A stretch of DNA of 64,000 bases. Source: Leisingera aquimarina DSM 24565. GTDB lineage: Bacteria; Pseudomonadota; Alphaproteobacteria; Rhodobacterales; Rhodobacteraceae. Each line of letters opens with the position of its first letter. Position 1 is the first letter of the stretch. The notes under the pieces were generated by a model that was not told the DNA's origin, did no database searches, and worked only from the letters and a program-made list of their open reading frames with translations. The stretch is taken from contig NZ_KI421504.1 in the NCBI RefSeq assembly GCF_000473165.1, forward strand, positions 3,572,094-3,636,093, in the 5' to 3' direction. Below, piece after piece: positions 35,813 through 43,898 of this stretch. Made by a program: the position numbers and the translations under genes.

Positions 35813-36237
35813 GAGACTGATTCGTCCTTCATGTCAATTTTTGCCGTAATTTCGGGCGCATTCTTCGCATTTGGCCCGGTTTCCAGGCATGTTGCGCCTC
35901 GCCGCCGCACAGCATGGCGCAGCCAGCGGGCCCGGTTGGCGGGGTTTTCCAGCACATCCGCAATCAGCCCGGCCGCATTGGAGGGCACCCGGCCCATCAC
36001 TTGCCCGCCCGCACGGACCCGCAACCCTTGACCCTTGGCCGTGACTTCCACCACCGGGGAGAAGCCCCGCAAGCCTTGCAGCTTGCGCCACATGTCCTGA
36101 CGGATCTGATGCGCCAGCCGCATCGGATCACCCGCAGGCAACATGGCTTCCGCTGCCACGTCGAACTGCGCAGGCAAGCGGCGCGACAGCGTCAGCCCTC
36201 CTTCATCCCGTGTGATATGCCAACGGTTGCTACGCAA
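35809..36237 (-). CDS. Conserved roseobacter protein of unknown function
   Basis: The product (about 142 residues) is basic in its first half, with LRLAHQIRQDMWRKLQGLRGFSPVVEV, and has a helical ENPANRARWLRHAVRR segment. It resembles roseobacter hypothetical proteins encoded next to pccB. The start is uncertain: a TTG at 36237 has GAGAGG 8 nt upstream and is chosen; a TTG at 36267 lies inside the terminator repeat. No ATG occurs before residue 32. It is coupled to the DUF6497 gene by a 4-nt overlap. Confidence 0.55.
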   Translation of the reverse strand: MRSNRWHITRDEGGLTLSRRLPAQFDVAAEAMLPAGDPMRLAHQIRQDMWRKLQGLRGFSPVVEVTAKGQGLRVRAGGQVMGRVPSNAAGLIADVLENPANRARWLRHAVRRRGATCLETGPNAKNAPEITAKIDMKDESVS

Positions 36238-36252
36238 ATCCGAAGCCTCTCT

Positions 36253-36302
36253 CTTCTTTCTGGTCAAAAATACCTTCGGGGGTGCGGGGGCAGACAGCCC
36301 CC
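36253..36302 (-). terminator. Roseobacter-type terminator repeat after pccB
   Basis: On the minus strand GGGGGCTGTCTGCCCCC folds just after the pccB stop, followed by CCCCCGAAGGTATTTTTGACC and AGAAAGAAG. The same module ends the mutase gene at 25870-25922. It overlaps the possible upstream start of the next gene. Confidence 0.7.
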
Positions 36303-36316
36303 GCTCAACATTTGCC

Positions 36317-37849
36317 TCACAGCGGAATGTTGTCGTGCTTTTTCCACGGGTTTTTCAGCTGCTTGCCGCGCAAAGATGCAAACGCGCGGGAAACGCGGCG
36401 GCGGGTGGACTGGGGCATGATCACCTCGTCGATGAAGCCGCGTTCCGCCGCCACAAAGGGGTTGGCGAAGCGGTCCTCATAGTCCTTGGCGTGTGCCGCG
36501 ATCTTGTCTGCGTCTTGGAGGTCGGCGCGGTGGATGATCTCGGTTGCGCCCTTGGCACCCATCACCGCGATTTCGGCGGTCGGCCAGGCATAGTTGAAAT
36601 CGCCGCGCAGGTGCTTGGAGGCCATCACGTCATAGGCGCCGCCATAAGCCTTGCGGGTGATCACGGTGACCTTGGGCACTGTGGCTTCGCCGTAGGCAAA
36701 CAGCAGCTTGGCCCCGTGTTTGATAACACCGCCGTATTCCTGGGAAGTGCCCGGCAGGAAGCCCGGCACGTCCACAAAGGTCAGGATCGGAATTTCGAAA
36801 CAGTCGCAGAAGCGCACGAAGCGCGCGGCCTTGCGGGACGAGTCGATGTCGAGGCAGCCCGCCAGCACCATCGGCTGGTTGGCAACGATGCCGACGGTCT
36901 GACCTTCAAGGCGGATGAAGCCAGTGATGATGTTCTTGGCGAAATCTTCCTGGATCTCGTAAAAGTCACCCTCGTCCGCAACTTTGGTGATCAGCTCCTT
37001 CATGTCGTAGGGGCTGTTGGGGTTATCCGGGATCAGAGTGTCGAGGCTGGTCTCGATCCGGCCAGGTTCATCAAAGAACGGGCGCACCGGGGGCTTTTCA
37101 CGGTTGTTCAGCGGCAGGAAGTCGACCAGGCGGCGGACTTCGGCGAGCGCCTCGACGTCGTTTTCAAAGGCACCATCCGCGACTGAGGATTTTTTGGTGT
37201 GAGTCGATGCACCGCCCAGCTCCTCAGCAGTCACCACCTCATTGGTCACGGTTTTCACCACGTCGGGACCGGTCACGAACATGTAGGACGTGTCTTTGAC
37301 CATGAAGATGAAATCGGTCATCGCCGGGGAATAGACCGCACCGCCCGCGCACGGCCCCATGATGACAGAGATCTGCGGGATCACGCCGGAGGCCATGATG
37401 TTGCGCTGGAAAATCTCGGCGTAGCCCGCAAGCGCATCGACGCCTTCCTGGATCCGAGCGCCGCCGGAATCGTTGATGCCGATCACCGGCGCGCCGTTCT
37501 GCACGGCCATATCCATGATCTTGCAGATCTTCTGGGCATGGGTCGCCGAGACCGAGCCGCCCAGAACGGTAAAGTCCTGGGAGAAAACATAGACCTGGCG
37601 GCCATTGATGGTGCCCCAGCCGGTGACAACGCCGTCGCCTGCGGGTTTGTTGTCTTCCATGCCGAAATCGGTGCAGCGGTGGCTGATGAACATGTCGAAC
37701 TCTTCAAAGCTGTCTTCGTCCAGCAACAGTTCGATCCGTTCGCGGGCTGTCAGTTTGCCGCGCCCGTGCTGCGCATCAATGCGACGCTGGCCGCCGCCCA
37801 GCCGCGCGTCCTGCCGGCGGTCTTCCAGCTCGGAAAGGATGTCTTTCAT
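36317..37849 (-). CDS. pccB: Propionyl-CoA carboxylase beta subunit
   Basis: The 510-residue carboxyltransferase subunit moves the carboxyl group from biotin on PccA to propionyl-CoA. Typical blocks are [33 protein letters not shown] near the N-terminus, [33 protein letters not shown] and the second-half [28 protein letters not shown] with [19 protein letters not shown]. Paired crotonase-like halves match the PccB/AccD5 type. Its promoter region (37915-37970) carries TTTGCAAA-like repeats expected for the PccR regulator. It is the first gene of the propionate unit. Confidence 0.95.
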   Translation of the reverse strand: MKDILSELEDRRQDARLGGGQRRIDAQHGRGKLTARERIELLLDEDSFEEFDMFISHRCTDFGMEDNKPAGDGVVTGWGTINGRQVYVFSQDFTVLGGSVSATHAQKICKIMDMAVQNGAPVIGINDSGGARIQEGVDALAGYAEIFQRNIMASGVIPQISVIMGPCAGGAVYSPAMTDFIFMVKDTSYMFVTGPDVVKTVTNEVVTAEELGGASTHTKKSSVADGAFENDVEALAEVRRLVDFLPLNNREKPPVRPFFDEPGRIETSLDTLIPDNPNSPYDMKELITKVADEGDFYEIQEDFAKNIITGFIRLEGQTVGIVANQPMVLAGCLDIDSSRKAARFVRFCDCFEIPILTFVDVPGFLPGTSQEYGGVIKHGAKLLFAYGEATVPKVTVITRKAYGGAYDVMASKHLRGDFNYAWPTAEIAVMGAKGATEIIHRADLQDADKIAAHAKDYEDRFANPFVAAERGFIDEVIMPQSTRRRVSRAFASLRGKQLKNPWKKHDNIPL

Positions 37850-37914
37850 GGCACATGTCCCCTGTAGATTTCACCGGGACCATATATTGCGCTGCAGCGA
37901 AGCCAAAGAACATT

Positions 37915-37970
37915 ATCGCAAATTTGCAAATCGTTTGCATACGCAGGGTGCAAACCAGTAAACTAGCAAA
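37915..37970 (-). promoter_or_regulatory. Candidate PccR operator upstream of pccB
   Basis: A run of half-sites lies 75-125 nt before the pccB start: TTTGCAAA (37923-37930), TTTGCATA (37934-37941) and, on the other strand, TTTGCACC (37947-37954), with a related TCGCAAAT adjacent. As I recall, PccR of Rhodobacter sphaeroides recognises paired TTTGCAAA boxes in the pccB promoter, so this fits an operator. Three similar half-sites precede pccR itself at 43851-43888. Confidence 0.65.
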
Positions 37971-38016
37971 GTTTCAGCTCGGATACCGGCCCCTCCCAGG
38001 GGCCGGATGAGCAGCG

Positions 38017-39252
38017 TCAGGCGGCTTTGGCGATCTCGGCCATCTGCCGCAGGGCATTGGTCAGCGGCGTTTTGACCGGGGCCTTAACGCCAAAGGGGTT
38101 GTCTTCGACCATGGCGATCACCGGGTCGTCCTTGAGGAACTTCAGGTAGGCGGCGATCTGGGCCAGCAGGGCCTGCGCGGCCTTTTTGCGGGCGTCGCCA
38201 GTGGCTGATTTCATTTCGAACAGCGCCTTCATCAGCGCGGTCTGGTTGCCGTCCGTGACACCTGCAAGACCGGCATCGGCGATTTGCGCCAGTACCGGGT
38301 GGTTCTGGGATTTCAGCGCGTCCTGCAGGCCGGAAACACCGCGGTCCACGCCCTCCTTGGCGGCCTGCCAGATTTCCATTGGATCCATCGCAGGCTGGTC
38401 CGTCTCCGCCGGAGCCTCAATCGCTTTGATCAGCGCTTTGAGCCCCTCCGCAGCCTCGGGCAGCGCGCCGGATTTCAGACTGGCCGCGATGGTGCGGGCC
38501 TGTTCGGCCAAAGGCGCCGCCTGTTCCGGTGGCAGGGCTTTAAGCTTGGCCGCCTGAGCGGTCAGCAGCTTGCCCAGTTTCGCGGCCTGTTCGGATTGGG
38601 CCGGGTCTGCAGGCGGCGGTTTGGGTTGTCCGCCCAGTTTGGCAAGCGCCGCCTCAAGCCGGTCCAGCCGCGCGGCGCAAGCGTCGAGATCGCCCTGGCC
38701 CAGCAATTTCACGCTGGCTTTGATTTCCGGGGCGAGCTTGCCCGCCAAGTCCGGATTGCCCAGCGCCTTGACCGCCTCAGCCGCCGCTGCGATGCGGGTT
38801 TTCAAGGCTGCAGCAGCGCCTGCATCAGGCGTGTTTTCCTCGGCGGGAGAGATTTCAGGGCTGGTCCCTGCGGTGTCGTCGTCGTCATCCGGCAGGCTGT
38901 CTTCGTCGATGACGCCGCCGTCCGGGCCGACAAGCACCGGCTTGAACTTGACCATGCCCTCCTTCATGAACTTTTTCTTCAGCTGCTTGACGATGCCCTT
39001 CAGCGGCTTTTCCGGCTGCAGGAGAACTTCGTTTTCCTCAACCCGCAGGGTGCCAAAGCAGGATTTCTTGATCCCCGGCGCCCTTTTCAGATCGCCGCGC
39101 AGCACCTTGCCGGGCTTGCGCAGGTCGATCATCAGCCCGCAGTCTTCCGGCTTGCCCGCAAGGCCGAAGGCAAACGGCAGCTCCTTGCCGGAGGCCTTGG
39201 CCTTTTTCAGAAGTTTCAGGACGGCGTCCGCGTCAAAAGCCTGGTCAGGCAT
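38017..39252 (-). CDS. Helical repeat protein of putative toxin cluster
   Basis: The 411-residue protein has an N-terminal globular part (about 1-120, including LPFAFGLAGKPEDCGLMIDL and KSCFGTLRVEENEVLLQPEKP) followed by an acidic hinge with five consecutive Asp near 128-132 and a long Ala/Leu/Lys-rich helical region up to the C-terminus. There is no signal peptide or membrane segment. A similar N-terminal part occurs, as I recall, in proteobacterial proteins near toxin or VgrG-type loci, but the role is not known. It starts 22 nt after the 127-residue gene, so all three genes of this cluster form one unit. It may be a chaperone/adaptor or a second effector. Confidence 0.5.
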   Translation of the reverse strand: MPDQAFDADAVLKLLKKAKASGKELPFAFGLAGKPEDCGLMIDLRKPGKVLRGDLKRAPGIKKSCFGTLRVEENEVLLQPEKPLKGIVKQLKKKFMKEGMVKFKPVLVGPDGGVIDEDSLPDDDDDTAGTSPEISPAEENTPDAGAAAALKTRIAAAAEAVKALGNPDLAGKLAPEIKASVKLLGQGDLDACAARLDRLEAALAKLGGQPKPPPADPAQSEQAAKLGKLLTAQAAKLKALPPEQAAPLAEQARTIAASLKSGALPEAAEGLKALIKAIEAPAETDQPAMDPMEIWQAAKEGVDRGVSGLQDALKSQNHPVLAQIADAGLAGVTDGNQTALMKALFEMKSATGDARKKAAQALLAQIAAYLKFLKDDPVIAMVEDNPFGVKAPVKTPLTNALRQMAEIAKAA

Positions 39253-39274
39253 GGCAGGTCTCCTAAGCTGGCTC

Positions 39275-39658
39275 CTAGCTGGCGGTGCCGGTGAAGGCGT
39301 CCCAGTCCTCAGCGCTCATTTCCACAAAGTCGAGATCGGCCTCGTCGCCCGGCTCGGACAGCGGCTGGTCGGGCCAGATCATCCCGTAAGCACGGCGGAA
39401 CAGCGCCTGCAGTTCGGCATCGTCAAAGGGGTATTGCTGACCTGCGAACTGGCCGATGCGCCCCGCAGGGCTGGCGATCAGCGAGTCCAGCGCCAGCCGC
39501 AGCCAGTCGAGGTTGCCCTCCTTGTAGGCGCGTTTGTGCATGCTGCGGATGTCGGCATCGAACTGGGCCAGATCAGCCATCGGATCGGGCGCGTTCACCG
39601 CCCGGCCCATGGTCAGCAGCCGCAGGTAGCCCGCGATCAGTTCCTTGCGGATTTTCAT
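39275..39658 (-). CDS. Small acidic protein, possible immunity protein
   Basis: The 127-residue product is helical and acidic towards the end (LSEPGDEADLDFVEMSAEDWDAF), soluble, without signal peptide. Its ATG overlaps the stop of the 924-residue gene (ATGA), so the two are translated together. A small acidic protein coded directly after a protein with a toxin-like C-terminus is the usual layout of effector-immunity pairs. I therefore suggest immunity or chaperone function, with low certainty because I recognise no immunity family. Confidence 0.5.
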   Translation of the reverse strand: MKIRKELIAGYLRLLTMGRAVNAPDPMADLAQFDADIRSMHKRAYKEGNLDWLRLALDSLIASPAGRIGQFAGQQYPFDDAELQALFRRAYGMIWPDQPLSEPGDEADLDFVEMSAEDWDAFTGTAS

Positions 39659-42429
39659 GGGATCATGTTCCCCGGATTGCCATTGGTGTAGGTCTTGGTT
39701 TCGTTGTCCCAGCCATCAGCGACCGGGTATTGCTGCATCATCACCCAGCGGCCCGGTATTTTGGCCGGTGCGGCGCCGTGCCGGGTGGTGTATTTCGCCC
39801 CATAGTCGGCGTTATCCTGCGCCTTCTCCTCGCCGTAGACCGTCGCAGGATCGGGATGGTCTGTGGTTTCCGCCGGCAGCGGTTCCGGCTCCCAGATGAA
39901 GTTCACATAGGCGCGGGTCAGGCCCTCGACCTCCTCGAAGCTTTCATAGGTCTTGTCGGCGACCGGCTCGCCGCTGTCGTCGGAGCGCACCTGTTTCTTT
40001 TGGCCGATATAGGCCTTGTCGATGGGGCGGCCGTGCTCGACGGTGAAATCGGCGCTTTCGTCGGGATCAGTCAGCGGATCCCCGGTGAAGGTCATTTCGG
40101 TTTCAGTGATATCAACACCCTTGGCCAGCGCTGCCTCGGCGGCAATCTCGCGGCCTGCCAGCCAGTCCTGCGGGCTGTGAAACTTGGAAGATGCGCCTGT
40201 GTAGGAGCGTTCGTCGTCGGAATGCGCATTGGGCGGCTTGCCGGTTTTCAGGCGGATGATCAGGTCCTCGTCGCTGACGTCCGGGCCGTGGCGGTCCAGC
40301 GAATGGCCGGCGTTGCTGCCGACACCGTCCAGCATTTCATAGGCTTCCGCCGCTTCATTGCTCAGCCCCTTGAGGTCGGTGCGGATACCGTCAAAGGCGG
40401 TCTTGGCCTTTTCAAAGTCCGGCTTCTTTGCCTCATCCTCAGCAGAGGAGACCCGGATCTCCAGCGGATCCAGTTTTTCTGCCTCCAAGCCCGCGCGTTT
40501 AAGTGCTCCGATGATACCCTGCACCTGGAAGCGGGCGGTGGCCATCGGTTTGACCGTCGTCAGCAGCTTTTCATACGTGTCCAGCATCAGGAAGGCGTCG
40601 CCGTATTCCTTGTCTGTTCCGGCACGGTCCTTGGCCGCCTGCAGGGCTTCGTCCAGTTTGCCCTCTGCGGCCGGCAGTTTGAGGTATTTCTTGGTCCGAT
40701 CGTGCTGTTTTTCGACCTTGGCCAGCTTGGCGCGGTAATCCGCCATGGCCAGCACCAGATCCATGAAGTCGGTGCCATCCAGAACTGCCTGCAGATCACC
40801 TGCAGCTTTGGCTGGATCACCGCCGCGGGCTGTGAGTTCCGCGGCCTTGACCGCGTCATCCAGCGTGTCCTTCAGAGCATCCGCGTCGCCGGGCAGCACT
40901 GCAAGCAGATCTTCGGCGGCCTGTTTGGCGGTCAGATAGGCCGGCATTGCGCGCAAGAGCGCCAGCGCAGCAGGCACAGCAGCAATGGCTTCTGGGTATT
41001 TCTGCGCCGTAATGGCATCCGTCACTGGTTTCAGGAAATCATATCCCGCAGCGCCTGGGTGCCGGGCCAGGATCTGCGCCATCTCGCGCCGGTCATCCAC
41101 CGCTTTTTCAAGCTGGAACAGCTGATTAAGCTTGACGTGATACTGCGGCGCGCCGGTTTTCTTGTCGAAATTATCCGCATCGGCCAGCAGTTTATGCGCG
41201 TCCCAGGTGGTGGTCAGGTCGCTCAGCTCCGGCTCGGTCAGGACCTTTTTCAGGGCGTCGTATTTCTTTTCCAGCGCTTTGACGATCTGTTTGGAATGGC
41301 TCTTGCGCATCAGGGCACGGTTGGCCTTTTCCCAGGCCTTCAGGTCCGCCTGCGCGCCTGCGGGATCATTGGTGCCCTTGAACTTCTGCTTGGTGTCCGC
41401 AGCGGCCAAAGCATTGCGGAACCCTTCGTCTGCCCGCAGGGAGCCGTCAAAGCCGCGCATGTAGCGGGCCAGTTTGCCGCGGTCCTTGGAGCTGTAGTCG
41501 ATCAGCTCCTGAAGCATCACTTTGGCCTCGCCGAACTTCTGATCCTTATAGGCTTTCTTCTTGGCGTTCTTCAGGTGGTTGCGGAAATCCCTGGCGTCCG
41601 GCACCGAGCTGACGAGGATAAACTCGCAGCGGTCATGGGTTTTCGCCATGTAGTCGTCCATCAGCGCCGCAAAGCTGAGCGCCACTGCCAGATCATCCTC
41701 ATCGCCCAGGTTGGTTTTCCAGGCCTCAAGCGCCGACTTGGCGGCGCCGAAATCCCCGGCCTTGGAATGTCCGGCCGCGGTTTTCATCTTTGCGCTGCGG
41801 TCGGTTTCGGCGGCGTCCTTGGTGCCATCGGTCATCGGATTGATCAGCGACAGCGTGGCGTGCGTCCAATTGCCGAAGAAGAGGCCGTATTTATTGGCGT
41901 CTTCCGCCTTGGCGGCAATATCCTTTGCCGCCGCCTCCACCGCCTCGAAATCGGTGTCCGTGACGTCGGCAGCCATGGATTTTTGCGCGGCCTTGATCAG
42001 GCCCTCCACATAAGCGAAGGCGCCCTGATCCAGACTGCCGCGCACCGATGCAAACTTATCCTCTGCTGCGGCCAGGGCGGTCTGTGCCTTGTCCCGCGCC
42101 GCCGCAACGGCCAGCTGGGCGGCAATCTGGCTGGCCAGATCGGAGATATCGCTGTCAATCTTGTCAAAAGCGTCCGCCTCAGCCGCGCTGAGGATTTCCT
42201 TTTTCAGCGCCTTGCGCCCGCCGGCCAGACTGCGCCGCGCACCTGAGCTGAGATCAGCGGGGACGGAAATCTTGTTCAGTTCCGACAGAGCCGCCGTGCG
42301 CCGCAGCTCCAGCGCCTCATCACCGGGATCAGGGAGGTCCGGCATATCCCAGGCCTTGAGGCTGTAAAACCGTTCGGCCCATTTCCGGATATCCGGATTG
42401 TTGGCAAGCGGATCAGGGGTATTGGCCAT
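39655..42429 (-). CDS. 924-aa helical protein with toxin-like C-terminal domain
   Basis: Residues 1 to about 700 are charged and Ala-rich, with many predicted long helices and coiled coils (repeated A-x-x-A/K-x-x-L patterns) but no signal peptide. The C-terminal 217 residues differ: GHSLDRHG starts at residue 708, followed by SDEDLIIRL, TGASSKFHSPQDW and, near the end, TRAYVNFIW, GRWVMMQQYPVADGWD. GH-x-L/I-x-RH plus ASS-x-F is the pattern of RNase-type (BECR-fold) polymorphic toxin domains as I know them, with the two His as possible catalytic residues. The ATG at 42429 has GAGGTGG just upstream. The gene lies in a segment inserted between pccB and pccR. An effector role is a hypothesis. Confidence 0.55.
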   Translation of the reverse strand: MANTPDPLANNPDIRKWAERFYSLKAWDMPDLPDPGDEALELRRTAALSELNKISVPADLSSGARRSLAGGRKALKKEILSAAEADAFDKIDSDISDLASQIAAQLAVAAARDKAQTALAAAEDKFASVRGSLDQGAFAYVEGLIKAAQKSMAADVTDTDFEAVEAAAKDIAAKAEDANKYGLFFGNWTHATLSLINPMTDGTKDAAETDRSAKMKTAAGHSKAGDFGAAKSALEAWKTNLGDEDDLAVALSFAALMDDYMAKTHDRCEFILVSSVPDARDFRNHLKNAKKKAYKDQKFGEAKVMLQELIDYSSKDRGKLARYMRGFDGSLRADEGFRNALAAADTKQKFKGTNDPAGAQADLKAWEKANRALMRKSHSKQIVKALEKKYDALKKVLTEPELSDLTTTWDAHKLLADADNFDKKTGAPQYHVKLNQLFQLEKAVDDRREMAQILARHPGAAGYDFLKPVTDAITAQKYPEAIAAVPAALALLRAMPAYLTAKQAAEDLLAVLPGDADALKDTLDDAVKAAELTARGGDPAKAAGDLQAVLDGTDFMDLVLAMADYRAKLAKVEKQHDRTKKYLKLPAAEGKLDEALQAAKDRAGTDKEYGDAFLMLDTYEKLLTTVKPMATARFQVQGIIGALKRAGLEAEKLDPLEIRVSSAEDEAKKPDFEKAKTAFDGIRTDLKGLSNEAAEAYEMLDGVGSNAGHSLDRHGPDVSDEDLIIRLKTGKPPNAHSDDERSYTGASSKFHSPQDWLAGREIAAEAALAKGVDITETEMTFTGDPLTDPDESADFTVEHGRPIDKAYIGQKKQVRSDDSGEPVADKTYESFEEVEGLTRAYVNFIWEPEPLPAETTDHPDPATVYGEEKAQDNADYGAKYTTRHGAAPAKIPGRWVMMQQYPVADGWDNETKTYTNGNPGNMIP

Positions 42430-42611
42430 GTGCCACCTCAACAGATTTAAAGGCCGGGCCTTCGGGAAACGCGGGAAAAAATGGAGTGCTTAAGCAACCA
42501 TAGGTGAGGCGTTGAATTTCATGCAAGTGTCTTTTGACGCTGCGGCAACCTTACGCCCAGCCGCGCAGAGGACTGATGGACAAGGGCGGCGGACTGCTCT
42601 AACCGGATGGT

Positions 42612-43823
42612 ATGTCCACATATAATTCCCGCGTGTCCGGCCAGCGGACGCCTCCGCGCATTTTCACCCTGATCCTGCTTGCCGGGCTGTCGGCGCTTGG
42701 CATGAACCTGCATCTGCCGTCGCTGGCGGGGATGGCCGAGTATTATGCGGTCGATTACCGGGTGATGCAGCTGTCAGTGGCGCTGTATCTGGCGGGCAAT
42801 GCGGTGGTGCAGATCTTTGTCGGGCCGATCTCGGACCAGATGGGGCGGCGGCCGGTGATCCTGGTCAGCATCGTGCTGTTCCTGCTGGCAACCCTGGGCT
42901 GCATCTATGCGCCGACAGCCGAGGCCTTCCTGCTGTTTCGCATCGCACAGACGGTGGTGGCCGCCACCATGGTGCTGAGCCGCGCCGCGGTGCGCGATAT
43001 GTATGACACCAACCAGGCCGCCAGCATGATCGGCTATGTCACCATGGGCATGGCAATCGTGCCGATGATCGGTCCCGCAATCGGCGGTTTCCTGGATCAG
43101 TGGATGGGCTGGCAAGCCAACTTCTGGCTGCTGTTTCTGGTGGGTGCGGCGACGCTGGCCATCACCTTCACCGATTTCGGAGAGACCGCCCATAAAAGCG
43201 GCAAGACGCTGATGGCCCAGTTCCGTGAATATCCGGAGCTGCTGCGTTCGCCCCGGTTCTGGGGGTATTCACTATCCTCGGGCCTCGCGTCTGGCGCCTT
43301 CTTTGCTTACTTGGGCGGCGCGCCCTTTGTCGGCACCGAGGTCTATGGGCTGAGCACGGCAGAGCTGGGGGTCTATTTCTCCACCCCGGCGGTGGGGTAC
43401 TTTGCTGGCAACTTCCTATCCGGACGGTTTTCCACCCGGATCGGGGTCAACCGCATGGTGCTGTGGGGCTGTATAATTAATGGCGGCGGGGTACTGCTGT
43501 CGCTGCTGATCGCGATGGGCCGGGCGGATACGGTTTATACCTTCTTCGGACTGATGTGCTTTGTCGGATTGGGCAACGGCATGGCGATCCCCAATGCGAC
43601 CGCAGGCGCGATTTCGGTGCGGCCGCATCTGGCAGGCACAGCATCGGGCCTCAGCGGCGCGATCATGATCGGTGCGGGTGCCGCGCTCAGCGCCTTTGCG
43701 GGCATGCTGCTGGTGCCGGGATCAACCGCGGTGCCGCTGCTGGCGATCATGTTCGCCACTGCCATCTGCGGGCTGGTGGCAATCCTGCTGGTGGTCTGGC
43801 GGGAGCGGCAGATCGGCGCATAA
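42612..43823 (+). CDS. MFS drug-efflux transporter (Bcr/CflA-type)
   Basis: The 403-residue protein has 12 hydrophobic segments. GPISDQMGRRPVIL in the loop after helix 2 fits the MFS signature, and RAAVRDMYD in the next cytoplasmic region is typical of the Bcr/CflA drug-resistance group. The carrier likely exports toxic small molecules. It is divergent from the toxin-like cluster (182 nt between starts) and runs into pccR on the same strand with a 75-nt gap. Its presence in an otherwise propionate-specific context supports the view that this stretch was inserted. Confidence 0.85.
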   Translation: MSTYNSRVSGQRTPPRIFTLILLAGLSALGMNLHLPSLAGMAEYYAVDYRVMQLSVALYLAGNAVVQIFVGPISDQMGRRPVILVSIVLFLLATLGCIYAPTAEAFLLFRIAQTVVAATMVLSRAAVRDMYDTNQAASMIGYVTMGMAIVPMIGPAIGGFLDQWMGWQANFWLLFLVGAATLAITFTDFGETAHKSGKTLMAQFREYPELLRSPRFWGYSLSSGLASGAFFAYLGGAPFVGTEVYGLSTAELGVYFSTPAVGYFAGNFLSGRFSTRIGVNRMVLWGCIINGGGVLLSLLIAMGRADTVYTFFGLMCFVGLGNGMAIPNATAGAISVRPHLAGTASGLSGAIMIGAGAALSAFAGMLLVPGSTAVPLLAIMFATAICGLVAILLVVWRERQIGA

Positions 43824-43850
43824 CGCCTGCCGCCGGCTTGCGGGTGCGGG

Positions 43851-43888
43851 TTTGCAATTATACCATTCGCAAGGATTAGATTTGCAAA
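43851..43888 (+). promoter_or_regulatory. Candidate PccR autoregulatory sites
   Basis: TTTGCAAT (43851-43858), ATTCGCAA (43865-43872) and TTTGCAAA (43881-43888) lie 10-48 nt upstream of the pccR start. They resemble the sites before pccB and suggest that PccR controls its own gene. The last box overlaps the ribosome-site region, consistent with repression. Confidence 0.6.
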
Positions 43889-43898
43889 GGTACGCCCC

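Noticed and set aside
39730-42246. 838-codon plus-strand frame opposite the 924-aa gene
   Set aside because: Long but purely antisense. Its protein is a mix of Arg, His, Gln and hydrophobic runs without domain resemblance, while the minus-strand product has coherent helical patterning, a recognisable C-terminal domain and a good ribosome site.
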